DNA of 64,000 bases, from contig NZ_JAPFCC010000001.1 in the NCBI RefSeq assembly GCF_025562715.2, positions 434,001-498,000 on the forward strand, given 5' to 3'. Below are positions 17,818 through 26,842 of the stretch, in pieces. A program made the position numbers and the translations under genes. This stretch comes from Endozoicomonas gorgoniicola. Lineage in GTDB: Bacteria; Pseudomonadota; Gammaproteobacteria; Pseudomonadales; Endozoicomonadaceae. Under the pieces are notes generated by a model, which was given only the letters and a program-made list of their open reading frames with translations, was not told where the DNA came from and did no database searches. How positions within the stretch are numbered: position 1 is the first letter of the stretch; each line of letters starts with the position of its first letter.

Positions 17818-17975
17818 TACCCCAGCGATATCAGCCGTGAACAGTTTGAGCCTATCCTTCCGATCCTTGAAAGCCCTCGTAAAATACCCAGCCCTGCACC
17901 GTCGACCTTTACGATGTATTTTGTGCTGCACTAGGTGTTCTTGTTGAGAAGACTAAGATTATGAACAGCTTCTAA
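17818..17975 (+). pseudogene. IS5-family transposase remnant (N-terminal part, frameshifted)
   Basis: YPSDISREQFEPILPILES (from 17818), the usual IS5-group transposase beginning, is followed after a frameshift near 17900 by VDLYDVFCAALGVL, which continues the same family pattern. A stop follows at 17975. It lies downstream of the DUF397 gene although it is an N-terminal piece, so it is not the continuation of the remnant at 17408. Confidence 0.8.
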
Positions 17976-18063
17976 GAATGGTCTACATTGTCTGCTGTAT
18001 ACGCAACTGAATAGCAGTGCGACCCCACAGGGCAGGGACTGCCAGACAACAACAAGGTGATAA

Positions 18064-18999
18064 ATGACCCCCTGGTTTGCAAAACAACTGCTGTTCTTTC
18101 TTTCGCTGGCAAGTTTGCCCCACTTAAAGTACCTCCCTCCTGCACCGGAATTAACCCGGGAACAGAGTGTTCAGGAGATACAATATAAAGTCATTCGCAT
18201 GAAAGACCAGCTGGCCGGAACAGGCTGGCACCGATTCAGCAATGAACGACTGATCGTGTCGAGTATGGCAGTTCCGGCTCCCACCCCTTTGCAGTATTGG
18301 GACCTGGCTGGCTGGTCCTGTGGGCCAAATGCCGTGACTCGTGCAGTGAGCCTGGTGACTGGCAGAACGCTGTTTACCAGTAATGTTGAGTACACCCGTT
18401 TTGCCCTTGGGGTACCTAAAGGGCTGGGAGCCTACCATGACCATCAGTACGATGATGCCATGTCCTATAACACCTACGGTTTTAAAAATGTTTACAATCT
18501 GCTCTTGATGTTGAGAGTTCCCGGGGTCGTTCAATCCAGCCTGTCCGGCTGGGGTCTTAAAACCGGGGCTCCCCCTGAATGGCTGGCTCAGTATATGAAC
18601 GCTTATGCTGAAATTGGCAGTGGCATGCATGGGCTGGAATTTGTTTATTACGGCACAAATAACTTTAATAATCTGTGGCAGCAGGTCACTGCGCATCTGG
18701 ACAGGGGAGAGGGGATTATTCCGCTGGTTGTATCGGGTGCCTTGCAGTGGCACTACCTGAATATTGCTGGTTATAGCCCTGAAACCGGAGAGGTATTGTT
18801 ACTCGACTATGGCAGGCTTCTGAAATGGAGTATTCACCACTTACAGGGACTGATGTATATGGGATTTAATTCGCAATATTATCAGGGGAAGGAGTACGCT
18901 GCTTTTGCGGTCAGTTCTCTGGTTAACTGGTTTTCTACGATAAATGATTACAATGTTATTTTTGTCCGGCGAAAGGACATTGCCGGAAGCCGCTATTAA
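18064..18999 (+). CDS. Exported papain-like (C39-like) protein
   Basis: A 311-residue product with a short hydrophobic N-terminus (LLFFLSLASLPH) suggesting export. The segment WSCGPNAVTRAVS places Cys86 at the start of a helix, as in peptidase family C39 and related papain-fold proteins. His230 (QWHYLNIAGYSP) and Asp248 (LLLDYG) follow with the expected order and spacing, giving a candidate Cys-His-Asp triad. No ABC transporter or double-glycine leader substrate is nearby, so it is unlikely to be a bacteriocin exporter protease. Function and family are inference from the motif only. Confidence 0.6.
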   Translation: MTPWFAKQLLFFLSLASLPHLKYLPPAPELTREQSVQEIQYKVIRMKDQLAGTGWHRFSNERLIVSSMAVPAPTPLQYWDLAGWSCGPNAVTRAVSLVTGRTLFTSNVEYTRFALGVPKGLGAYHDHQYDDAMSYNTYGFKNVYNLLLMLRVPGVVQSSLSGWGLKTGAPPEWLAQYMNAYAEIGSGMHGLEFVYYGTNNFNNLWQQVTAHLDRGEGIIPLVVSGALQWHYLNIAGYSPETGEVLLLDYGRLLKWSIHHLQGLMYMGFNSQYYQGKEYAAFAVSSLVNWFSTINDYNVIFVRRKDIAGSRY

Positions 19000-19044
19000 A
19001 TCTCACTATTAAATCCCACTTCCTAACCCGGCTCCCAAACCTCA

Positions 19045-19188
19045 CGTTTTGTCTATAACAATAACCTGCGGTTTCGTACTGATGCCTACTACAAAGATGG
19101 AACCACTATCTCCCACTCCAAAGCTGAAAAACGGCTTGTGTCGCTCAAATCTGAGTACTCATCAGGAACTGTTTCAGTAATTCGTTAA
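19045..19188 (+). other. Possible 3' remnant of a gene
   Basis: Within the gap 19000-19307 a 47-codon frame without a start reads RFVYNNNLRFRTDAYYKDG, then SKAEKRLVSLKSEYSSG, ending in TAA. Composition is protein-like but no family is recognised. The rest of the gap is empty. Confidence 0.25.
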
Positions 19189-19307
19189 CGGTCAGCCATT
19201 CAAAACGGGCTTTCCAAACAAGGCTCGTTTGCATTCAAGCCACAAAACTTCAGCCGATACTTCTTCAGTCACTCTCAGCAAACAGTACCACACAGGAGGT
19301 GGTGATT

Positions 19308-19511
19308 ATGAAGAAAGTTGTTGGTTCAATAGCGCTTGTTTTCGGAATGGCATCTGCTCAGGCCATGGCCAATGATGGCCCGAATCCCTGTCGGTGGGAA
19401 CACTACCCACAGCCTGCATATTGCAAGGTTAAGCGTGATGTGAAAAAGAATAACACTGTGCCTGTCAGACAAGAGAAGCCCAAATATCGTCGCACTGGTG
19501 GAGACCGCTGA
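19308..19511 (+). CDS. Small exported basic protein
   Basis: A 67-residue product. The ATG at 19308 lies behind AGGAGGTGG, an excellent ribosome binding site. The signal peptide is MKKVVGSIALVFGMASAQAMA, leaving a mature peptide of about 46 residues, rich in Lys, Arg, Pro and Tyr, with two cysteines (NPCRWEHYPQPAYC) that could form a disulfide. A terminator lies about 55 bases downstream, so this is a complete transcription unit. No family is recognised. Confidence 0.7.
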   Translation: MKKVVGSIALVFGMASAQAMANDGPNPCRWEHYPQPAYCKVKRDVKKNNTVPVRQEKPKYRRTGGDR

Positions 19512-19565
19512 CTTAATTACCAGGTGAATCGGTGTACCGATTGACTTCTGTTGTGGAAATCTGGA

Positions 19566-19596
19566 AAAGCCCCTTAGGTCAGGGGCTTTCGCTTAT
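19566..19596 (+). terminator. Rho-independent terminator
   Basis: AAAGCCCC (19566-19573) pairs with GGGGCTTT (19582-19589), followed by CGCTTAT. It serves the small exported protein gene and faces the convergent yjiH-type gene. Confidence 0.7.
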
Positions 19597-19635
19597 CAGA
19601 AGAGTACTTTGGGGTTTCAGAAGAACGGGTCGGCT

Positions 19636-21018
19636 TCAGAAGAACAGGTGAGCCATGGCTGCAATCACTGGCAGGGTGACCAGGGTTCTCAGGATAAAGA
19701 TCATGAACAGCTCACCCAGGGAGACAGGCACCTTGCTACCCAGCAGCAGAGCGCCGACTTCAGACAGATAGATCAGCTGTGTCAGGGACAGAGCAGCAAT
19801 CACAAACCGGGTCATTTCTGTTTCGATGGATGCAGCCAGAATGGACGGAACAAACATATCTGCAAAGCCAACCACCATGGTTCTGGAAGCCAGCTCTGCC
19901 TCTGGAATCTGCAGCAGTTCCAGCAACGGGATGAAAGGCATGCCCAGATAGTCGAAAACAGGTGTGTATTCAGCAAGGATCAGGGCAACAGTACCGATAC
20001 CCATCACGACTGGCAGCACGCCAAACACCATGTCGATGGCATTCTTTAAGCCGTCTTTAAATACTTTGACAGGATGATTATCTGCTTCAGTGGCTTTGTT
20101 GATGGCATTGCTGACGCCCCAGGAAAGTGCGCTCTGGCCCACAGGGATCACTTCACTGTCTGCTTTACGTGCTTCGCCGGAAATGTACAGGTCTTTCTTA
20201 TTGGACAGAGGGGGCAGTTTTGGAACGATGATGGCTGCCACAATGCCTGCCAGGCAGACTGTCAGGTAGAAAGGGCCAAACATGTGTTCCAGTCCCACCT
20301 GAGCAATAACCACCAGAGAGAAGGTAATGGAAACGGCCGAGAATGTCGTGCCAATAACGGCAGCTTCCCGCTGGGTGTAATGGCTGGTTTCATACTGTTT
20401 ACTGGTCATCAGAATACCGACACTGCCGTCGCCCAGCCAGGAGGCAATACAGTCAATAGCAGCACGACCCGGCAGTCCAAACACCGGTCTCATGATTTTT
20501 GTCATCAGGGACCCCAGCAGTTCCAGCAGGCCAAAATTCATTAATAATGGCAACAGCAGACCGGCAAAAATAAAGACAGAAAACAAGGTGGGCAACAGAC
20601 TAAACAGCACCATACCACCAGTGTCTTCTGACCAGATAGCAGCAGGTCCCATTTCAAACAGGCTGAGGATGGCAAAGACCATGCCCAGAAGGCGTACAAA
20701 GCACCAGACAGGGCTGACATCAAACAGGCCTGACAGGAATGCGGAATGGCTGATAAAACCGGGTTTGAACGCTTTTGTTGCGAGTGTCATTAATCCGGTA
20801 AAGATAATAATCAGCGTGATTAATGGCGAAAGGGTGTCGCCTATGGCACTTTTTAAAGCGGATGCCAGCAGTGCAACAGGGATAGTGAACTGTTCACCGG
20901 CGCTGACGGGAGTGATGAATAACAGAACCCCGAGCAGTGAAGGGATAACAAATGTCATCCATTCTGACAGTCCATACGGCTGTCTGTTGTTGGTGCTTAG
21001 GGCTGCAAACTGCTTCAT
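19636..21018 (-). CDS. yjiH: YjiH family membrane protein (nucleoside-recognition Gate domain)
   Basis: A 460-residue integral membrane protein with around ten hydrophobic segments. The family hallmark region GRAAIDCIASWLGDGSVGILMTS is present, and the C-terminal half repeats a Gate-type segment (VFGVLPVVMGIGTVALIL, then MVVGFADMFVPSIL). YjiH proteins are putative transporters; the substrate is not established. The ATG follows AAGGAGG. It ends convergently with the small exported protein gene. Confidence 0.85.
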   Translation of the reverse strand: MKQFAALSTNNRQPYGLSEWMTFVIPSLLGVLLFITPVSAGEQFTIPVALLASALKSAIGDTLSPLITLIIIFTGLMTLATKAFKPGFISHSAFLSGLFDVSPVWCFVRLLGMVFAILSLFEMGPAAIWSEDTGGMVLFSLLPTLFSVFIFAGLLLPLLMNFGLLELLGSLMTKIMRPVFGLPGRAAIDCIASWLGDGSVGILMTSKQYETSHYTQREAAVIGTTFSAVSITFSLVVIAQVGLEHMFGPFYLTVCLAGIVAAIIVPKLPPLSNKKDLYISGEARKADSEVIPVGQSALSWGVSNAINKATEADNHPVKVFKDGLKNAIDMVFGVLPVVMGIGTVALILAEYTPVFDYLGMPFIPLLELLQIPEAELASRTMVVGFADMFVPSILAASIETEMTRFVIAALSLTQLIYLSEVGALLLGSKVPVSLGELFMIFILRTLVTLPVIAAMAHLFF

Positions 21019-21209
21019 GACTAGCCTCCTTTCCCCAGTAACTTCTATTCATGAAGGGCTGGCCTTCACTGCCTGAATATCCAACTTAATCGGATACCTC
21101 TCTGATCGTGCGGGGTGATTATGCAATAAAAATAAAATTATATGCAAATTATTATGCTCATTAAGTGAATAGTAATTCTCGATGTACGCGTTGAATTGTT
21201 GAATATGGG

Positions 21210-21779
21210 CTATTTGCTGATGCCGTAATGTATACGGTCTTCCAGTCCACCCCGATAGGGGTAGAAGTCTTTCTGATGACCCTCCTTGGTCATTCCTATT
21301 TTCTGCATCACCCGTTCTGAGCCTTTGTTGCTGGCGTAGCAATCGGCAACGATCTTGTGTGCATTCAGATGCTCAAAACCATAGCGGAGCAACAGACGAC
21401 TGACGCGGGTTGCCAGTCCTTTGCCCCAGAAGCTTCGATCCAGCTGGTAGCCAATTTCATAAACACCGGGAATCATTCCCATGGGGATGATGGCGGCCAT
21501 ACCGGCAAATGCCCGGGTATGGGTATCGCGGATGATCAGCGCCATCAATGGCTCACATTCTCCTTTAATGGCCATGGCATTCTGCTCAGCCATGGGAGCG
21601 AAATACTCCCAGTAGAACTGTTCAGGTGCGGGGGCAAACCAGAGATACTCTGTGACCTCGTCGTCCTGTAGCATCATGACCAGATCATCAATATCGGCTT
21701 TGGTAATCAACGACAGTTGATAGTTATCATCCAGGGGATAGGGAATACCCTGAAGCAGTTTATGTATCATTATTTCCAT
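21210..21779 (-). CDS. GNAT N-acetyltransferase, RimJ-like
   Basis: A 189-residue acetyltransferase of the RimJ/RimL (Acetyltransf_3) group. The C-terminal half has the standard pattern: GIGYQ-like strand (EIGYQLDRSFWGKGLATR), a helix (LLLRYGFEHLNAHKIVADC), then SNKGSERVMQKIGMTKEG. The substrate could be a protein N-terminus or a small molecule. It is six bases downstream of the small gene at 21786 on the same strand, so the two probably form an operon. Confidence 0.85.
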   Translation of the reverse strand: MEIMIHKLLQGIPYPLDDNYQLSLITKADIDDLVMMLQDDEVTEYLWFAPAPEQFYWEYFAPMAEQNAMAIKGECEPLMALIIRDTHTRAFAGMAAIIPMGMIPGVYEIGYQLDRSFWGKGLATRVSRLLLRYGFEHLNAHKIVADCYASNKGSERVMQKIGMTKEGHQKDFYPYRGGLEDRIHYGISK

Positions 21780-21785
21780 GATGAT

Positions 21786-22046
21786 TTATCCTTTCTTTCT
21801 GCGACGGGATTCACCCTGAACACTACGGTATAACCGGCTCAGGGATTTATCCCAGGCTCGCTTTTGAGCAAGGGTTGCGGAATTCAGAGACTGTTCACGC
21901 ATGCCGGGAGTATCCAGCAGCCAGTCACCCACAGTTATTCCAGTCATATCAGGGATAACAGGCAGTGTAAGGCGTTTGTCTTCGGTCTGGACGACAATAA
22001 TAGAACGATGCAGCTCGACCACCCGGGCAGGGATTGCGTTTTCCAT
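21786..22046 (-). CDS. Small protein resembling the OB domain of RsgA
   Basis: An 86-residue protein. The first half (ARVVELHRSIIVVQTEDKRL, then GDWLLLD-like GDWLLDTPG) resembles the N-terminal OB fold of the ribosome-assembly GTPase RsgA, which ends in a GDWV motif. The GTPase and zinc domains are absent; instead a short helical basic tail follows (ending GESRRRKKG). It may bind RNA or the ribosome on its own. It is cotranscribed with the downstream GNAT gene by spacing. The similarity is by eye and modest. Confidence 0.55.
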   Translation of the reverse strand: MENAIPARVVELHRSIIVVQTEDKRLTLPVIPDMTGITVGDWLLDTPGMREQSLNSATLAQKRAWDKSLSRLYRSVQGESRRRKKG

Positions 22047-22085
22047 CCTCGCTCTTTTGGGTTAAAGATCAAAAGGCTGGTTGTT

Positions 22086-22694
22086 ATGGTATACAGTGTT
22101 TTTACAATCGCTAACATTCATTCAGTGTTCGCCACATGGCGTAAAGAGAAACTTAAACAGCCTGCCCGGATAATCGCTTATTACCTCGATAGTCATGCTG
22201 GTCTATGCGCTGCCATGACCGTGACATGGTTGAGAAAAAGTATCGACTCGGGAGAAAAAGGCATTTGCAGGGCTACTGAGTTGGGTAGTCAGCATTTGAT
22301 GGCAATCGTGCAGGCAGCCTACGCAAGGAGGACTATCCCCAACAGTGGAGGGAAAGGCCGACTTGACGTTATTATTCCTTTGCTCCACAGCCAGAACCTG
22401 ATACCGGCAGAAGGTATCAGAGGAACAGGCTTTTTTTCCCCTGAGCAAATTGTTAACTGGGCGTTAACTAAAGCGGGCTATTCGTTATTTTCTTTCTGTC
22501 AGCCGGATAATTATAGTCATATGGTAGGTATGCGGTGTGAAGGTAAAATCCTGCAAATGTTTGACCCGGACGAAGGTCTGTTTCAATTCTCGGATGTATC
22601 GAGTTTTGAACAGTACATGAGGGAGTTTCTCGTTAGCGCGCAGTGGAACGTGGGTAGAGAGTGGGGAATTCTTTCCGTGAAGTCGGATTTGTGA
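22086..22694 (+). CDS. Candidate YopT-like (peptidase C58) cysteine protease
   Basis: A 202-residue protein without a signal peptide. The pattern Cys41 (HAGLCAAMTVTWL), His145 (NYSHMVGM) and Asp160 (ILQMFDPDEGLFQF), with a following helix, matches the catalytic layout of the C58 family, which includes the type III effectors YopT and AvrPphB. The His-to-Asp spacing of 15 and the FDP-x-x-G motif are typical. Members cleave host Rho GTPases or kinases; the target here is unknown. It is divergent from the RsgA-like gene, 39 bases away. Start ATG 22086 is behind AAAGG. Confidence 0.68.
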   Translation: MVYSVFTIANIHSVFATWRKEKLKQPARIIAYYLDSHAGLCAAMTVTWLRKSIDSGEKGICRATELGSQHLMAIVQAAYARRTIPNSGGKGRLDVIIPLLHSQNLIPAEGIRGTGFFSPEQIVNWALTKAGYSLFSFCQPDNYSHMVGMRCEGKILQMFDPDEGLFQFSDVSSFEQYMREFLVSAQWNVGREWGILSVKSDL

Positions 22695-22874
22695 AGCAGA
22701 TGACAATACAATAGGCCAATTTGTTTTTTCAGGTTCTGTTGTTTTCGTTTCAGGTTCGATGCCACATCGGCTTATGTTCATGCTGAAAACAGCCCCAAAT
22801 AGCTTGAGTAGCTATTTGAAGCTGATTCAGAGAGATGGTAACTACAACCAGGTGCAATTAAACCGGATTTATGA

Positions 22875-24125
22875 TCAGGCTTCAGCCTGTTGTTCGGAAA
22901 CAACGGTTGAACCGTTCCGTTCGGCAGCAATGCAGGCTGTAGCCGTGAAGACTACGTCGGTAGAGCTGTTCAGCGCAGTTTCAACAGAATCCTGAATCAC
23001 ACCGATAATAAAGCCGACAGCCACCACCTGCATGGCCACTTCGTTGGGAATACCAAACAGGCTGCAGGCGAGAGGTATCAGCAGCAGAGAACCACCGGCA
23101 ACACCAGAAGCTCCGCAGGCAGACACAGCAGCCACCACACTCAGGATAAAGGCAGTAGCGATATCCACCTGAATACCCAGAGTGTTAACCGCTGCCAGAG
23201 TCATCACAGTGATTGTGATCGCAGCACCCCCCATATTGATGGTGGCACCCAGAGGAATGGAGACAGAATAAGTATCTTCATGCAGTTTCAGGTTTTTACA
23301 CAGCTGCATGTTAACCGGGATGTTGGCCGCAGAGCTGCGGGTAAAGAACGCTGTAACACCACTTTCACGGATGCAGCGCAGCACCAGCGGATATGGGTTC
23401 TGGCGGGTCTTCAGGAAGACGATCAGCGGGTTAACCCCCAGCGCGATGATCAGCATGCTGCCCACCAGAATCACCAGCAGGTGCGAATACCCCAGCAGTA
23501 CCGAGAAACCGGTAGAGGCAATGGTGTCTGCCACCAGACCAAAGATACCGAAAGGTGCCAGCTGAATCACAAAGCGAACAATGCTGGAAACAGCGTCGGA
23601 CACGTCTTGCAGGGTCGTTTTAGTGGTTTCGGAAGCGTGGCGCAGCACAATACCCAGACCAATAGCCCAGGCCAGAATGCCGATGAAGTTACCATTCAGC
23701 AATGCTTCTACGGGGTTCTGGACGATTCGGAACAGCAGGGTGTTCAGAACTTCCCCGATACCTTCCGGTGGCGTGGCACTGGCACTTTCTGTTGCCAGAC
23801 TCAACGTTACCGGAGACAGGTAGCTCAGGGCTACGGCAGTGAAGGCGGCTGCCAGAGTACCAATCAGGTACAGGGTAACAACAGGGCGAATGTTACTGTG
23901 CTGGTCTTTTTTCTGGTTGGCAATAGACGACATTACCAGGACAAATACCAGTATAGGCGCCACGGCTTGCAGGGCTCGTACAAACAGCGAGCCAAGAATG
24001 GCAACAGAGTCAGCGGTAGCCGGAGAGGCTACGGCAATGAGCGTACCCAGAGCAATACCGATAACGATTCTGAGTACCAGGCTGATGCTCGTTATTCGCT
24101 CAAACAGCGACTGAGCTTGATTCAT
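22875..24125 (-). CDS. sstT: Serine/threonine:sodium symporter SstT
   Basis: A 416-residue DAACS-family symporter importing serine and threonine with sodium through the inner membrane. It has multiple hydrophobic segments and the serine-rich re-entrant loop FFTRSSAANIPVNMQL. Later come the NMGGAAI motif and the second loop SACGASGVAGGSLLLIPLA. Length agrees with E. coli SstT (414). The ATG follows GAGGGAG. It stands alone. Confidence 0.93.
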   Translation of the reverse strand: MNQAQSLFERITSISLVLRIVIGIALGTLIAVASPATADSVAILGSLFVRALQAVAPILVFVLVMSSIANQKKDQHSNIRPVVTLYLIGTLAAAFTAVALSYLSPVTLSLATESASATPPEGIGEVLNTLLFRIVQNPVEALLNGNFIGILAWAIGLGIVLRHASETTKTTLQDVSDAVSSIVRFVIQLAPFGIFGLVADTIASTGFSVLLGYSHLLVILVGSMLIIALGVNPLIVFLKTRQNPYPLVLRCIRESGVTAFFTRSSAANIPVNMQLCKNLKLHEDTYSVSIPLGATINMGGAAITITVMTLAAVNTLGIQVDIATAFILSVVAAVSACGASGVAGGSLLLIPLACSLFGIPNEVAMQVVAVGFIIGVIQDSVETALNSSTDVVFTATACIAAERNGSTVVSEQQAEA

Positions 24126-24455
24126 TTAGAACTCCCTCTTTTTCTTTACTTTTAAAATAGGTAACGACCTGAGCACAGGCTTGTTGCTCTTGTTGTACTG
24201 ATGATCAGGAATAGACTCAATGGCACCTCGATGGTGACATGGTACATGCCAGAAAGTCATGGTGATGATTATATAAGAGAGATGGCCCTGAATGATATTG
24301 CTGCAAATCATTGTTTTTATGAGGTTAAATACCATAAAAAATGATTTGACAGTTTATTATCTTGCTGGTTGGTGTTTTGTTGGGCGGGTGATTGCCGCCC
24401 TGGTCGAGTCTGACAGCCTGATAGCGCGCAGTGGCAGGGTGTGGATTGCAGCCGA
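24126..24455. other. Intergenic region between fadH end and sstT start
   Basis: A 330-base gap. It holds the sstT promoter region and a short hairpin GGGCGG-GTGATTG-CCGCCC (24384-24402) that may end fadH transcription, though it has no T tract on the minus strand. No gene is seen. Confidence 0.5.
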
Positions 24456-26483
24456 TTAGATAACAGCAGCCAGATGGCAACCCTGGTTGATCGCACGCTT
24501 GGCATCCAGCTCGGCAGCGACATCCGCTCCTCCAATCAGGTGAACTGGCTTGGAACTGATCGAGTCAGCCAGAGTTCTCAAAGGGTCCTGTCCGGCACAG
24601 ATAATCACATGATCGACGGGCAGGATTTCAGACCGACCTTCGACTTTGATATGCAACCCCTGATCATCAATTTTTTCGTATTCGCAGGAGTGCAGCATTT
24701 TTACGCCGCGCCTGGCCAGTGTTGAGCGATGAATCCAGCCGGTGGTTTTACCCAGATTGCTGCCCGGCTTCTGGCTTTTACGCTGTAACAGATAAACCTT
24801 ACGTGCCGGTGTTTCGGTCGCATGTCCGGACACCAGTCCACCCCGGTGCCTGACCTCCAGATCAACGCCCCACTCCTCCATAAAGGCGACCGGGTCAAGG
24901 CTGGTGGACGAACCGTTCTGGGTCAGGAACTCTGACAGGTCAAAGCCGATGCCTCCGGCACCGATAATGGCAACAGTCTTGCCCACCTCAGCCCCCTGAA
25001 AAGCGTCCAGATAACTGAGTACTTTTGGATGGTCGATGCCTTTGATATCAGGCGTTCTCGGGGTGACACCGGTGGCGACAATCACTTCGTCAAAATCACT
25101 GGTGTCCAGGTCTTTTGCGACTACTTTCGTGTTGAGTCTCAGAGTCACTCCGGTCAACTCTATCTGGCGCTGGAAGTAGCGCAGGGTTTCATTGAACTCT
25201 TCCTTGCCGGGTACCGTTTTGGCAATGTTAAACTGCCCGCCAATCCGGTCGGACGCTTCAAACAGAGTGACTTTATGCCCTCTTGATGCCGCCGTTGTTG
25301 CAAAAGCCAGCCCTGCCGGGCCTGCACCGACTACGGCCAGTTTTTTGTGCGTTTCAGCAGGCAGGTAGTTCAGCCGGGTTTCATCACAGGCTCTTGGATT
25401 GACCAGACAACTGACAGGCTTCAGCTGAAAAACATGATCGAGGCAGGCCTGGTTGCAGCCAATACAGGTATTGATCTCGTCGGCGTGCTGTTGTTCTGCC
25501 TTGTTAACCCATTCCGGGTCTGCCAGGAAAGGGCGAGCCATGGATATAAGGTCGGCGTCGCCTTTTTTCAGAACTTCCTCAGCTGTGTCGGGCATATTAA
25601 TTCGGTTTGAGGTGATGACCGGTATTGACAGTTCTGAACGGATTCGGGCAGTGACCGACGTAAATGCTGCCCGGGGAACCATGGTGGCAATGGTGGGAAT
25701 ACGGGCTTCGTGCCAGCCAATTCCGGTATTAATAATGGTGGCGCCTGCCTGCTCAATGGCTTTGCCCAGCTCTACAATTTCATCCCAGGTGCTACCACCT
25801 TTAACCAGATCAAGCATCGACAGGCGATAAATGATGATAAAGTGTTCTCCAACGGCCTGTCTTGTACGACGAACGACCTCTACTGGAAGTTTTATCCGGT
25901 TGTGGTAGTCGCCCCCCCACTCATCGTCCCTTTCATTCACTTCCCTGGCGATGAACTGATTGAGGAAATAACCTTCGGAACCCATAATTTCCACGCCATC
26001 ATAACCCGCTTTCTGTGACAGTTTTGCACAGTGTACAAAGTCATTGATTTCTTTTTCGACTTCGTCACTGGTCAGGGCTTTGGGGACAAAAGGAGTGATC
26101 GGTGATTTTCTGGCACTGGGAGCAATAATGTCCGGGTGAAACCCATAACGGCCGGTATGCAGAATCTGCATACAGATTTTACCGCCTTCGTCATGTACTG
26201 CTTTGGTCAGGGGTAGATGGTGGTCGACGTCTGCCTCTGTACACATGGCTGCGGCACCGGGCATTCCTCCGGCTGCCTGGTTGGGCGCAATTCCGCCTGA
26301 GACAATCAGTCCTGCGCCGCCTTTAGCCCGTTCTGCGTAGTAGGCACCCAGCTCTTTAAACTTGCCCTGCTCTTCAAGATAGGTGTGCATAGAGCCCATG
26401 ATGACGCGGTTCTTCAGAGTGGTAAAACCCAGGTCCAGAGGCTGGAAGAGATTTGGATACAGTGGGTGTACTTCAGCTGACAT
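24456..26483 (-). CDS. fadH: NADPH-dependent 2,4-dienoyl-CoA reductase
   Basis: A 675-residue flavin/iron-sulfur enzyme reducing 2,4-dienoyl-CoA in unsaturated fatty acid beta-oxidation. An N-terminal old-yellow-enzyme TIM barrel comes first. The 4Fe-4S cysteines follow in CIGCNQACLDHVF and the later CLVNPRAC, then the FAD motif GAGPAGLAFAT and the NADPH motif GAGGIGFD. E. coli FadH is 672 residues. The frame opens at 26630, but ATG 26483 lies six bases after GGGGA and yields the family start (MSAEVHPLYPNLF). Confidence 0.93.
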   Translation of the reverse strand: MSAEVHPLYPNLFQPLDLGFTTLKNRVIMGSMHTYLEEQGKFKELGAYYAERAKGGAGLIVSGGIAPNQAAGGMPGAAAMCTEADVDHHLPLTKAVHDEGGKICMQILHTGRYGFHPDIIAPSARKSPITPFVPKALTSDEVEKEINDFVHCAKLSQKAGYDGVEIMGSEGYFLNQFIAREVNERDDEWGGDYHNRIKLPVEVVRRTRQAVGEHFIIIYRLSMLDLVKGGSTWDEIVELGKAIEQAGATIINTGIGWHEARIPTIATMVPRAAFTSVTARIRSELSIPVITSNRINMPDTAEEVLKKGDADLISMARPFLADPEWVNKAEQQHADEINTCIGCNQACLDHVFQLKPVSCLVNPRACDETRLNYLPAETHKKLAVVGAGPAGLAFATTAASRGHKVTLFEASDRIGGQFNIAKTVPGKEEFNETLRYFQRQIELTGVTLRLNTKVVAKDLDTSDFDEVIVATGVTPRTPDIKGIDHPKVLSYLDAFQGAEVGKTVAIIGAGGIGFDLSEFLTQNGSSTSLDPVAFMEEWGVDLEVRHRGGLVSGHATETPARKVYLLQRKSQKPGSNLGKTTGWIHRSTLARRGVKMLHSCEYEKIDDQGLHIKVEGRSEILPVDHVIICAGQDPLRTLADSISSKPVHLIGGADVAAELDAKRAINQGCHLAAVI

Positions 26484-26659
26484 CGTTATTCCCCAGTGGT
26501 TTTTTGTTATTTTGACCGAGTATATCGCAGCCATTCTGCATAGTCTTTTCTGGTAGCTGTTATTGGTCGGCCTTAGTGATAGTCCTGATGGACGATGATC
26601 CGTTTTGAGCGGGTCGACAGAGTGCTGCATAAGCCTAACCGCAGGATTAAACCACGGGA

Positions 26660-26755
26660 CGGGTACAAGATAAAGTGTGTGTGATTACCGGTGCTGCCGG
26701 TATCCTACAACTGGAGCACGGGCATGTGCATAGACCGGACGGTCACGAGCACTGA
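26660..26755 (+). pseudogene. Short-chain dehydrogenase N-terminal remnant
   Basis: A 31-codon frame without a proper start reads RVQDKVCVITGAAGI, the nucleotide-binding beginning of an SDR enzyme, then diverges and stops at 26755. Only the first strand and glycine loop survive. Confidence 0.45.
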
Positions 26756-26842
26756 TTAGCCGCTGCTGATTAAAAAAAGCCGAATGGGTAGCAACAAAAT
26801 AGCCTGTGCGGTTTTTTTACTGGTAGTAACTCAAATCACAGG

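Noticed and set aside
21864..22085. N-terminal extension of the C58-like protein
   Set aside because: It runs antisense through the RsgA-like gene; the ATG at 22086 has a usable ribosome binding site and the catalytic motifs all lie after it.
26771..26822. Terminator of the permuted papain-like gene
   Set aside because: A and T tracts with CCG/CGG flanks could pair around a long loop, but the stem has a bulge and the loop is over 20 bases, so it is not listed as a feature.
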